A DNA stretch of 49,150 nucleotides from Magnetospirillum sp. (GTDB taxonomy: Bacteria; Pseudomonadota; Alphaproteobacteria; Rhodospirillales; Magnetospirillaceae), in assembly GCA_016212565.1 (NCBI GenBank), contig JACRFY010000125.1:1-49150 (forward strand), written 5' to 3'. The first letter of the stretch is position 1. The number at the start of each line of letters is the position of its first letter. Of the stretch, positions 1-10,136 are shown piece after piece. Under the pieces are notes generated by a model. It was not told the origin of the DNA, did not search any database, and saw nothing but the letters and a program-made list of their open reading frames with translations. The position numbers and the translations under genes were made by a program.

Positions 1-327
1 ATCTCGATCGACGATTTCGGCACCGGCTATTCGTCGCTCAACTACCTGAAGCGCTTCCCGGTCGACAAGCTGAAGATCGACCGCAGCTTCGTCGCCGATG
101 TCGGTCTGGCGCCCGAGAACGCGCCGGTGGTGCGCGCCATCGTCGACCTCGGCCACTCGCTGGGAACGCGGGTCAACGTCGAGGGCGTGGAGACCCGGGC
201 CCAGTTCGACTTCCTGATCGCCCACGGCGTCGACGAGGCCCAGGGCTTCCTGTTCAGCCAGCCGGTCCCGCCCGCCGAGTTCGCCCATCTGGTCCGCACC
301 CGCAGCCCGTGGGTGCTGGAGGATTGA
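1..327 (+). CDS. EAL-domain (cyclic-di-GMP phosphodiesterase) protein, C-terminal fragment cut by window start
   Basis: Frame 1 reads ISIDDFGTGYSSLNYLKRFPVDKLKIDRSFV...NVEGVETRAQFDFL...QGFLFSQPVP, diagnostic EAL motifs; TGA at 325-327. Confidence 0.93.
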   Translation: MSIDDFGTGYSSLNYLKRFPVDKLKIDRSFVADVGLAPENAPVVRAIVDLGHSLGTRVNVEGVETRAQFDFLIAHGVDEAQGFLFSQPVPPAEFAHLVRTRSPWVLED

Positions 328-365
328 TACCGGCGAATGCTCGAACTGATCCGTTCGCCGGTATC
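326..365. terminator. 12-bp perfect-stem hairpin overlapping the EAL stop codon
   Basis: gataccggcgaa (326-337) / ttcgccggtatc (354-365) between convergent genes. Confidence 0.6.
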
Positions 366-533
366 AAGCCGCCATTGAGGCGGCGGCCGTGCCGCCCCGA
401 AGGGGCAAACGACGCCCGTCAGGACGGCCCGGAGCAAAGCGACGGGTGGGCGAAGCCCACAAGCGAGCGGACGCGAGCGCCCGGCGAGGGGCCGATAGCC
501 GAGTCACGTCAGTGGCTCGGCGGTATGAAACCC

Positions 534-1907
534 TTACGGCAGCGCCACGCCGCTGGCCGCCAGTTCGCCCTCCAGGGTCGCCCGCAGCCGCTTCAGCCCA
601 TCGACCGACACCGCCTCGCAGCGGGCGACCAGCACCGCCTGGGTGTTCGAGGCGCGCAGCAGCCACCAGCCGTCGGGGGTGTCGACACGGACGCCGTCGA
701 TGTCGTTGACCGTCGCCCGCGCCGCGCGCAGGCGGGCCTTGACCTCGTCGACCACCGCGAATTTGCGCTCGTCGGGACAGTCGAAGCGCATCTCCGGGGT
801 GTTGACCATCTGCGGCAGGCGGTCGCGGCGGTGGGCCAGGGTTTCCTTGTCCCAGCGGGCGACGATGCCCAGCAGGCGCACCGCGGCATACAGCGCGTCG
901 TCGAAGCCGTAATAGCGGTCGGCGAAGAAGATGTGGCCGCTCATCTCACCGGCCAGCGGCACCTTCAGCGCGGCCATCTGGGTCTTGATCAGCGAATGGC
1001 CGGTGCGGCCCATGATCGGGCGGCCGCCCAAGCGGGCGACCTCGTCGAAGAACACCTTCGAAGCCTTGACGTCGGCGATCACCGCGGCGCCCGGGCAGGT
1101 CTTGAGCAGGTCCTCGGCGAGGACGACCAGGATCTGGTCGCCCCACAGGATCCGCCCCTCGCCGTCGATGACGCCGATGCGGTCGCCGTCGCCGTCGAAG
1201 GCGACGCCGAGATCGGCCCCCTGGGCCAGCACCGCATCCTGCAAGGCAACCAGATTGTGCGGCTCGGTGGGATCGGGATGATGGTTGGGGAAGGTGCCGT
1301 CGATGGTGCCGAACAGCACCGTGTGGCTGCCGGGCAGACGCTTGACCAGATCCTCCAGCACCTCGCCGGTGGCGCCGTTGCCGGCATCCCACACCACCTT
1401 GAGCGGCCGCGTGCCGTCGTAATCCGCGGCGACGCGGGCGACGTATTCGTCGGCGATGGCGTCGTCGACGGCCTTGCCCTCGCCGCGAACGAAATCGCCG
1501 GCGGCGGCGAGGACGCCCAGTTCCTTGATGTCGGGGCCGAAGAACGGCCGGCCCTGGAACACCATCTTGAAGCCGTTGTGGTTGGGCGGGTTGTGCGAAC
1601 CGGTGATCATGATCCCGCCGTCGGCCTCGCGCACCTTGGCGGCGTAATAGAGCATCGGCGTCGGCCCACGGCCGATGCGGCGCACGGTGCAGCCGGTGGC
1701 CTCCAGGCCCTCGACCACCGCGGCGGACATCTCCGGGCTGGACAGACGGCCGTCCCAGCCGACGCACACCACGCTGCCGCCGGCCCGGCGCACCTTGGTG
1801 CCGAAGGCCTTGCCGATGGCGAAGGCGTCGGCGGCGAACAGGGTCTCGCCGACGATGCCGCGGATATCGTATTCGCGCAGGATGGTGGGGTGGAAATTGT
1901 GGGTCAT
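534..1907 (-). CDS. phosphomannomutase/phosphoglucomutase
   Basis: MTHNFHPTILREYDIRGIVGETL...TGSHNPPNHNGFK...FDGDGDRIGVID; family active-site and metal loops. Reading frame stays open upstream to 2360. Confidence 0.93.
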   Translation of the reverse strand: MTHNFHPTILREYDIRGIVGETLFAADAFAIGKAFGTKVRRAGGSVVCVGWDGRLSSPEMSAAVVEGLEATGCTVRRIGRGPTPMLYYAAKVREADGGIMITGSHNPPNHNGFKMVFQGRPFFGPDIKELGVLAAAGDFVRGEGKAVDDAIADEYVARVAADYDGTRPLKVVWDAGNGATGEVLEDLVKRLPGSHTVLFGTIDGTFPNHHPDPTEPHNLVALQDAVLAQGADLGVAFDGDGDRIGVIDGEGRILWGDQILVVLAEDLLKTCPGAAVIADVKASKVFFDEVARLGGRPIMGRTGHSLIKTQMAALKVPLAGEMSGHIFFADRYYGFDDALYAAVRLLGIVARWDKETLAHRRDRLPQMVNTPEMRFDCPDERKFAVVDEVKARLRAARATVNDIDGVRVDTPDGWWLLRASNTQAVLVARCEAVSVDGLKRLRATLEGELAASGVALP

Positions 1908-2360
1908 GAACTCAGGTCCTCGCTCGGGGGATGGCGTTCTTCCTGTCATAAGTGCCCGCCTAACACCTATATAGAATAGATATAATGTGCTAACTGCAAG
2001 CAGCGAAACAAGGTGAGCCGGGATCACAAGAATGACTGCGAACCCAGCAACCTCTTGCTCGCACGTTCTAAAATTCGGGGTCACGGATATTGATGCATAC
2101 GTGACCGCAACGGCACACATCAATTCAAACAATCTGCGATTATGGCTAAAGGATGCGACGGCCAGGCTCAATGGGACAAATGCACAGAATAAGAATATGA
2201 GGAGTGCAGACCGGATACTGAAAGTCAGCTCATTGCTGCACCACGATGACATGCTGAACTCAAGAGACACCGCCATCCAGATCGCGGTCAGTACGGAGCC
2301 GATCGTCGCCGCGCGAGCCCCCCAGGAGAGCAGATGGGATCCGTTCATCTCGGATGCCAT
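1908..2360 (-). CDS. putative 4-TM membrane segment/protein, in frame with and without a stop before phosphomannomutase
   Basis: MASEMNGSHLLSWGARAATIGSVLTAIWMAVSLEF...ALLIFLFCAFVPLSLAVASF...LMCAVAVTYASISV...FAVILVIPAHLVSLLAVSTLYLFYIGV; 151 open codons in an AT-richer stretch. Confidence 0.55.
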
Positions 2361-2365
2361 CTGGC

Positions 2366-4009
<1,644 letters not shown>

Positions 4010-4870
4010 TTACGGCAGCTTATAGGCCGCCACCTTGCCGTCCATCATCATCGGCACCAGCAGCAGGCGCTGCTCGGGGATGAGGCCGATATCGGCCGAG
4101 CCCTGGGACAGGGTGAGGATCTTGACCGGCCGATTGCGGCGGTCGGTGAGAAAGACGGCGCCGGCCATCCAGTCGGAGACGATGTAGCCGGAGCGGCCGT
4201 CGGGCTCGACGCCGTCGAGGTTGCCGAAGGCCGGCGACAGGTCGCGGATCAGCTTGTCCTCGTAGGTGATCGCCTTCAGCCCGCCGGGCTTGGAAGTGGC
4301 GAAGCCCTGGCCGGTCATCGGCCCCCAGGCGCCGACCACCAGCCGGGTCGCCTCGGCCTTCAGGCCGTTGGGATTCTCCAGCGCCGGATCGGCCAGCCAC
4401 TTGTCGAACTTGCCCTCGGCCAGGCGCCAGATGGTGTTGTCGAGCATGTCCGAGACGTAGACCACGCCCTTGGCATCGACGGTGACGTCGTTGAGGAACT
4501 TGGCCCCCGTCGCCGGGAAGGTCCGGGCGATCTTGCCCGAGGCGATGTCGACCACCACCAGGCGGTCGATGTCGGAGACGTAGAGGCGGCCCCTGGAGAC
4601 AGCCATGCCCTTGGGGGCATCCAGTCCGGTGACCCACTTCTCGACCAGCACCTTGCCGGACGGCGACAGCTTGGAGAGGTAGCCGTTGCCATCCTTGTCC
4701 GGCGGGTTGCCGTTGACGTTGGAGACGTAGAGCACCTTGGCCACCGGATCCCACAGCACCGATTCGGGATTGGCGAACCCGGTCGCCTCCCACACCTTGG
4801 CCGGCTCGGCGGCGCGGGCGGGAAGGGCGAGGAGGGCCAGCAGGGCCAAGGTGACACAAGACCGAATCAT
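4010..4870 (-). CDS. secreted SMP-30/gluconolactonase-like (NHL/beta-propeller) protein
   Basis: MIRSCVTLALLALLALPARAAEP signal peptide; propeller-like repeats (VLYVSNVNGNPPDKDGNGYLSKLSPSGKV, LYVSDIDRLVVVD, VVYVSDMLDNTIWR). Confidence 0.75.
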   Translation of the reverse strand: MIRSCVTLALLALLALPARAAEPAKVWEATGFANPESVLWDPVAKVLYVSNVNGNPPDKDGNGYLSKLSPSGKVLVEKWVTGLDAPKGMAVSRGRLYVSDIDRLVVVDIASGKIARTFPATGAKFLNDVTVDAKGVVYVSDMLDNTIWRLAEGKFDKWLADPALENPNGLKAEATRLVVGAWGPMTGQGFATSKPGGLKAITYEDKLIRDLSPAFGNLDGVEPDGRSGYIVSDWMAGAVFLTDRRNRPVKILTLSQGSADIGLIPEQRLLLVPMMMDGKVAAYKLP

Positions 4871-4899
4871 CGCTAGCGCTCCCCGTCGACAATCAAACC

Positions 4900-5002
4900 C
4901 GTCATCCCCGCGCAAGCGGGATCCATGCTGCCGCCAACACCGCCTGTGGCCCCGTGCGACAAATCCGGGACCGCCATGGATCCCCCTTCCGCGGGGATGA
5001 CG
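4900..5002. repeat. 103-bp palindromic intergenic element (family A, copy 1)
   Basis: Ends cgtcatccccgcgcaagcgggatcca ... tggatcccccttccgcggggatgacg; imperfect inverted arms. Confidence 0.85.
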
Positions 5003-5014
5003 GTCCCTCGCGTG

Positions 5015-6319
5015 CTACCCCCGCCCGATGCCGGTATAGGTGAAGCCGGCCTCTTCCATCATCGCCGGCTCGTAGACGTTCCTGAGGTCGACGATCACCG
5101 GGGCCTTGAGCAGCGACTTGACGCGGTCGAAGTCCAGCGCGCGGAACACGTTCCACTCGGTGACCAGGGCCAGGACGTCGGCGCCGTCCATGGCCTGGTA
5201 GGCGTCCTCGCAATAGGTGATGTCGGGCAGCAGCTTCCTGGCCTCGTCCATCCCCTCGGGGTCGAAGGCCTTGACCACCGCGCCGGCCGCGGTCAGCGCC
5301 GGGACGATGTCCAGGCTCGGCGAGTCGCGCATGTCGTCGGTGTTGGGCTTGAAGGTCAGGCCGAGCACGGCCACCGTCTTGCCCTTGACGCTGCCGCCGG
5401 CGGCGGCGACGATGCGTTCGGCCATCCGCTTCTTGCGCTCGTCGTTGACGGCGACCACCGTCTCGACGATGCGCAGCGGCGCCTGGTAGTCGCGCGCGGT
5501 GCGCACCAGGGCCAGGGTGTCCTTGGGGAAGCACGAGCCGCCATAGCCGGGGCCGGCGTGGAGAAACTTCTTGCCGATGCGGCCGTCGAGGCCGATGCCC
5601 TTGGCGACGTCGTGGACGTCGGCGCCGACCTTCTCGCACAGGTCGGCGATCTCGTTGATGAAGGTGATCTTGGTCGCCAGGAAGGTGTTGCCGGCGTACT
5701 TGATCAGCTCCGAGGTGCGGCGCGAGGTGAAGACGATCGGCGTCTCGATCAGGTACAGCACGCGATAGAGCTGCTTCATCACCGCCCGGGCGCGCTCGGA
5801 TTCGGTGCCGATGACCACCCGGTCGGGACGCATGAAGTCGTTGATCGCCGAGCCCTCGCGCAGGAACTCGGGGTTGGAGACGACGTCGAAGTCGGCGTCG
5901 GGCCGGGTCTTGCGGATGATCTTCTCCACCTCGTCGCCGGTGCCGACCGGAACGGTCGACTTGGTGACGATCACCGTATAGCCCTCCAGCGACTGGGCGA
6001 TCTCTTCCGCCGCCGCATAGACGTAGGACAGGTCGGCGTGGCCGTCGCCGCGCCGCGACGGCGTGCCGACGGCGATGAACACCGCATCGGCGCTCTTGAC
6101 CGCCGCCTTGAGGTCGGTGGTGAACTCCAGCCGGCCGGACTTGACGTTGGCGGCGACCAGTTCGTCGAGGCCCGGCTCGTAGATCGGCATCACATTTTGG
6201 TGCAGCAAATCGATCTTGCGGGCGTCCTTGTCGACCCCGGTAACGTGAATGCCGAATTCAGAAAAGCACGTCCCCGACACCAGGCCGACATAGCCGGTGC
6301 CGATCATGGCGATACGCAT
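5015..6319 (-). CDS. ugd: UDP-glucose 6-dehydrogenase
   Basis: MRIAMIGTGYVGLVSGTCFSEFGIHVTGVDKD...GPGYGGSCFPKDTLAL. Confidence 0.96.
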   Translation of the reverse strand: MRIAMIGTGYVGLVSGTCFSEFGIHVTGVDKDARKIDLLHQNVMPIYEPGLDELVAANVKSGRLEFTTDLKAAVKSADAVFIAVGTPSRRGDGHADLSYVYAAAEEIAQSLEGYTVIVTKSTVPVGTGDEVEKIIRKTRPDADFDVVSNPEFLREGSAINDFMRPDRVVIGTESERARAVMKQLYRVLYLIETPIVFTSRRTSELIKYAGNTFLATKITFINEIADLCEKVGADVHDVAKGIGLDGRIGKKFLHAGPGYGGSCFPKDTLALVRTARDYQAPLRIVETVVAVNDERKKRMAERIVAAAGGSVKGKTVAVLGLTFKPNTDDMRDSPSLDIVPALTAAGAVVKAFDPEGMDEARKLLPDITYCEDAYQAMDGADVLALVTEWNVFRALDFDRVKSLLKAPVIVDLRNVYEPAMMEEAGFTYTGIGRG

Positions 6320-6335
6320 GACCCGTAGTCTCCCC

Positions 6336-7208
6336 TTAGAACTTGAATTGCTTGAGCGCCTCGCGGGCGGCAGCCCCGATGTCGGCGCGCTCCAGCGCGA
6401 AGGCAACGTTGGCTTCCAGCCAGCCGACCTTGTCGCCGCAGTCGAACCGGGTACCCTCGAAGCGCAGGCCGTGGAACGGCACCATGCCGATGGTCTGGGC
6501 GATGGCGTCGGTGAGCTGGATCTCGCCCCCGGCCCCCTTTTCCATGCGGTCGAGGAATTCGAAGATCGCCGGGTGCAGGATGTAACGGCCGATGATCGAC
6601 AGGGTCGACGGCGCCACCTCCGGCTCGGGCTTCTCGACCAGACCGCGGGCGCGGGCGAGGCGGCCGTTGTCCTGCTCGACGTCGAGGATGCCGTAGCGCT
6701 TGGTGTGCTCGCGCGGCACGTCGGTGACGGCGACGACATGGCCACCGACCTCGGTGTGGACGGCGACCATCTGCTTCAGCGCCGGGGTGCGGGCGAGGAT
6801 CAGGTCGTCGGGCAGCAGCACGGCGAAAGGCTCGTCGGCGACCAGGTCGCGGGCGCACCACACGGCGTGGCCGAGGCCCAGGGGCTCCTGTTGGCGGGTG
6901 TAGCTGATCTGGCCCGACTTGGGCATCCAGCTGGTCACCGCCTCGACGAGGTCGAACTTGCCGCGTTCCTTGAGGTTGCGCTCGAGATCGGGGGCGTGGT
7001 CGAAATGGTCCTCGATGGCGTTCTTGCCGCGACCGGTGACGAAGATGAAGTGCTCGATCCCGGCGGCGGCGGCTTCCTCGACGGCATACTGGATCAGCGG
7101 CTTGTCGACCACCGGCAGCATTTCCTTCGGCATGGCCTTGGTGGCGGGCAGAAAGCGAGTACCCATACCGCCGACCGGAAACACGGCCTTGCGCACGCGA
7201 CGTGCCAT
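6336..7208 (-). CDS. galU: UTP-glucose-1-phosphate uridylyltransferase
   Basis: MARRVRKAVFPVGGMGTRFLPATKAMPKEMLPVVDKPLIQYAVEEA. Confidence 0.97.
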   Translation of the reverse strand: MARRVRKAVFPVGGMGTRFLPATKAMPKEMLPVVDKPLIQYAVEEAAAAGIEHFIFVTGRGKNAIEDHFDHAPDLERNLKERGKFDLVEAVTSWMPKSGQISYTRQQEPLGLGHAVWCARDLVADEPFAVLLPDDLILARTPALKQMVAVHTEVGGHVVAVTDVPREHTKRYGILDVEQDNGRLARARGLVEKPEPEVAPSTLSIIGRYILHPAIFEFLDRMEKGAGGEIQLTDAIAQTIGMVPFHGLRFEGTRFDCGDKVGWLEANVAFALERADIGAAAREALKQFKF

Positions 7209-7357
7209 ATCGAGGAACTCCTAAGCGGGTTTCTGAACCACCGGCGCCAACGGGCGATCCTGAACGCCCCTTTCTCGCCAGCGGGCCTTTTGTGCCATGG
7301 CCGCGCGGCGGACGCAACCGGCGCCTCTCAAGAAATCGGCCCGCCCGCGGCGCCCGC

Positions 7358-8077
7358 TCAACCGAGCAGCAGATCGCGCGCCTGGTTGAGGCGGGCGGCG
7401 ATCCACGTCGATCCGCCCTGGTCGGGATGGGCGAGGCGCATCAACCGCCGATAGGCCTCCTGGATGGCGGCGGCGTCGGCGCCCGGCGTCAGGCCCAGCA
7501 CCTGCCACGCCTCCTCGCGGCTCATCGCCCCGCCGGACGCGGCGCGCGTCGCGTCGCCGCCCGGTTGGGCGCGCCAGTCCGGCCAGGTGCGGTCCAGCCA
7601 CGCCTCCAGCACCCGGGCCGAGGGCGGGTCGACCGCCACCTCGGCCAGCAGGGCCGCGGCCTGGGCGCGGTCGAGCTGGGACAGACGGCGGCCGCGCCAG
7701 CGTCCGTCGACGATGTCGCCGTCGAGACTGCCGCTGTCATGATCGAGGACCATGCGGAAGAACCGGGTCTCCACCGCGCTGGCCTGACCGGGGCTGGCGC
7801 GGCCCCCCTTGCGGGCCAGGATGTGCTGGCGGACCAGCCGCCACAGGGTATGCAATTGCAGGGCGCGGACGATCCACGGCGACAGGCCGGCGACGACGGC
7901 GAGCAGCCCGGCCAGCTTGCCGGTCAGCAGCAGCCACAGCCCGACCGCCACCAGTGCGCCCAGCCCGGCCAGGCGCAGCATCTTGGCGACGGCGGCCGGG
8001 CGGGCCCGGGCGAGCCAGCGGGCGCCCAGCCACAGCAGGACGGCACCGACGACGAGAAGGACGAAGCGGATCAGCAT
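7358..8077 (-). CDS. membrane-anchored J-domain (DnaJ-like) protein
   Basis: N-terminal TM helices, C-terminal EAWQVLGLTPGADAAAIQEAYRRLMRLAHPDQGGSTWIAARLNQARDLLL (HPD motif). Confidence 0.85.
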   Translation of the reverse strand: MLIRFVLLVVGAVLLWLGARWLARARPAAVAKMLRLAGLGALVAVGLWLLLTGKLAGLLAVVAGLSPWIVRALQLHTLWRLVRQHILARKGGRASPGQASAVETRFFRMVLDHDSGSLDGDIVDGRWRGRRLSQLDRAQAAALLAEVAVDPPSARVLEAWLDRTWPDWRAQPGGDATRAASGGAMSREEAWQVLGLTPGADAAAIQEAYRRLMRLAHPDQGGSTWIAARLNQARDLLLG

Positions 8078-8092
8078 CGCGGCACTATACGG

Positions 8093-8920
8093 TCAGCCGC
8101 CGCCCATTTGCCGGGAAATTTGCAGCACCAGCCCGCCGCGGGCCGTGCCGTAATCGGCCAGCGCCTTGCGTCCCCCGGCGGCGAACACCGCCACCGCCGA
8201 GAGCAGGGCGCGCAGCTGGCCGGCGCTCGACGCGTCGAAGCGGCAGCAGGCGCCGCCGGAGACCTTGGCCATCTGCGCGAAGCCGCGCGCCGCCGCCGCA
8301 TCCTCGCCCTCGTGGAACAGGAACAGCGGGGTGCCGAGCAGGCCCAATTCTCCGGCCTGGCGGCACAGGACATCGATGTCCTCTTCCAGGCAGTCGCCGA
8401 CGAACACCAGCGCATCGACCTTGCGGGCGCGGGTCTCGGCGATGGCGTGGGCGAGCACACGGCCGATCTGCGTCTCGCCGCCCCGGCACGCGACCCGCGA
8501 CAGTTGGCCGAGCAGGCGGTCGGCCGCCCCGGTCCAGGGGCCGTGGCGGCACTCGTCGAGGCCGCGGTAGTAGACCAGTTGCACGTCGAGGCCGCCGAGG
8601 CGGGCCGTTTCCTCGAACATGGCGGCGTGAATCGCCTGGGCCTGGCGCCAGGTGGCCTCGCGGCTGGCGGTGGCGTCCATGGCGAACATCAGCCGGCCGC
8701 GGCCGTCGCGCGCCGGCACCGGAATCGCCGCCACCCGGCGCAGGAAGGCGTCGACCTCCGCGGCGGTGCCGCGCTGGGGCTCCGCGGCGGTGCCGCGCTG
8801 GGATTCCGCGGCGGTGCCGCGCTGGGATTCCGCGGCGGTGCCGCGCTGGGATTCCGCGGCGGTGCCGCGCTGGGATTCCGCGGCAGTGCCGCGCCGGGGC
8901 AGATTGCGATCGTCGGGCAT
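8093..8920 (-). CDS. VWA-like domain protein with N-terminal octapeptide tandem repeats
   Basis: RLMFAMDATASRE...VDALVFVGDCLEEDID...; N-terminus (RGTAAESQ)n. Confidence 0.7.
   Translation of the reverse strand: MPDDRNLPRRGTAAESQRGTAAESQRGTAAESQRGTAAESQRGTAAEPQRGTAAEVDAFLRRVAAIPVPARDGRGRLMFAMDATASREATWRQAQAIHAAMFEETARLGGLDVQLVYYRGLDECRHGPWTGAADRLLGQLSRVACRGGETQIGRVLAHAIAETRARKVDALVFVGDCLEEDIDVLCRQAGELGLLGTPLFLFHEGEDAAAARGFAQMAKVSGGACCRFDASSAGQLRALLSAVAVFAAGGRKALADYGTARGGLVLQISRQMGGG
8757..8900. repeat. 24-bp x 6 tandem repeat (tccgcggcggtgccgcgctgggat)
   Basis: Six contiguous 24-bp units; units 2-5 nearly identical; in-frame, encode RGTAAESQ/RGTAAEPQ. Confidence 0.95.
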
Positions 8921-9018
8921 CGATGCCGGTTCCTCCCGTTGCGAATTAAGTGTTCCACCGCCCGGCGCAAGTGGTCAACCGCCGTTGCGTCGCGGCCCCG
9001 GCCCCCCACCTCTGGCCC

Positions 9019-9396
9019 ATGACCGACACCTATGCCCCGCCGCTTCCGCCCGAATCCTCGCCCCGGCCCGCCGAGGGCACGGTGGTGCGCCTGTCCCGCC
9101 GGGCGGCCAGTCCGGTGCAGTCCGGCCCGGCCCGCCTGGAGGCGTGGATCGCCGAATTCGAACCCGAGGCCTCGCCGGCGGTCGAGCCGCTGATGGGCTG
9201 GGACACCTCCGGCGACGTCCGCCAGCAGGTCCGCCTGGGCTTCGCCGCGCTGGAGGAGGCGCTGGCATGGTGCCGGCGCCAGGGACTGGCCTGCGAGGTG
9301 GCGCCGCCGCACAGGCGCCGCAAGAGCCCGCGGTCCTACGCCGACAATTTTCTCCCTTTCCCCGACGGGGTGCCGCGGCCTATCTATCCGCATTGA
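9019..9396 (+). CDS. NDUFS4-like ETC complex I subunit conserved-region protein
   Basis: WIAEFEPEASPAVEPLMGWDTSGDVRQQVRLGFAALEEALAWCRRQGLACEV. Confidence 0.85.
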   Translation: MTDTYAPPLPPESSPRPAEGTVVRLSRRAASPVQSGPARLEAWIAEFEPEASPAVEPLMGWDTSGDVRQQVRLGFAALEEALAWCRRQGLACEVAPPHRRRKSPRSYADNFLPFPDGVPRPIYPH

Positions 9397-9468
9397 CCGA
9401 GGGTGACGGAACCGGCATTCGTCCCCACGTCAAGAACGTGGAGACCGACGCCGCCGGAGAACGCCGCC

Positions 9469-9843
9469 ATGAGCCAAGTCTACGAAGCCCTGATCCCGCC
9501 CTACCGCGCCATCGTCGACCGCCTGATCCATGAGACCGAGGGCGAAGACTGGGAAGTGCGCCGTGCCTACCTCGCCAGCGTCTACGCCACCTTGGCCAAC
9601 CGCCAGGGACGCGTGGTGGTGGTCATCGATCCCGAGACCGATCTGTCCGGCATCATCGCCGCGGTGATCGAGCGGGCCGGCGAGCCGTCGATCGCCGGCC
9701 GGCTCCAGGCCGGCATCTACGCCGCCTCGGCCAAGCCCGAGCATCGCCAGGCCTCGCAGGCGTGGTTCGACGACCATCCGGCGGAATACGAGCGCATCAC
9801 CGTCGAGCTCACCGCCGGCAACGGCACCCGGCGCCTCAACTGA
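9469..9843 (+). CDS. hypothetical protein
   Basis: MSQVYEALIPPYRAIVDRLIHETEGEDWEVRRAYLASVYATLANRQ; downstream of and co-directional with the preceding gene. Confidence 0.65.
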   Translation: MSQVYEALIPPYRAIVDRLIHETEGEDWEVRRAYLASVYATLANRQGRVVVVIDPETDLSGIIAAVIERAGEPSIAGRLQAGIYAASAKPEHRQASQAWFDDHPAEYERITVELTAGNGTRRLN

Positions 9844-9885
9844 ACCGGCAGCAGTTCTCCTTATGGCGTCAGGGAGGCCATCTTT

Positions 9886-10037
9886 CCCTCGCCCGCTTGC
9901 GGGAGAGGGTGCCGAGCGCAAGCGAGGCGGGTGATGGCGCGCGCGTCGGCGCGCCATCCGACTCGTTCGCTGGCGCGAGGCCCGCACTGGCGTGCGAGCC
10001 GCCCTCACCCCGACCCTCTCCCGCAAGCGGGCGAGGG
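9886..10037. repeat. 152-bp palindromic intergenic element with perfect 25-bp terminal inverted repeats (family B)
   Basis: ccctcgcccgcttgcgggagagggt (9886-9910) / accctctcccgcaagcgggcgaggg (10013-10037). Confidence 0.9.
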
Positions 10038-10136
10038 AGGAAAAGGCCGTAATGAGAACCGCTGCTGAACCGGGGCTGACGACAATCCCGCCGACGTGGT
10101 ACGATATCCTCCTGCGATCTCGAAGCGGGGGAATCG

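Noticed and set aside
309-1979. 556-aa plus-strand ORF, and many other long ORFs opposite known genes (e.g. 2354-4876, 4925-6328, 7202-9022, 37022-40567)
   Set aside because: Antisense to clearly recognised proteins; low-complexity Arg/Gly/Ala/His-rich translations typical of open frames in GC-rich DNA
8757-8900. Possible CRISPR-like repeat
   Set aside because: 24-bp units are contiguous with no spacers and translate in frame; it is a coding minisatellite
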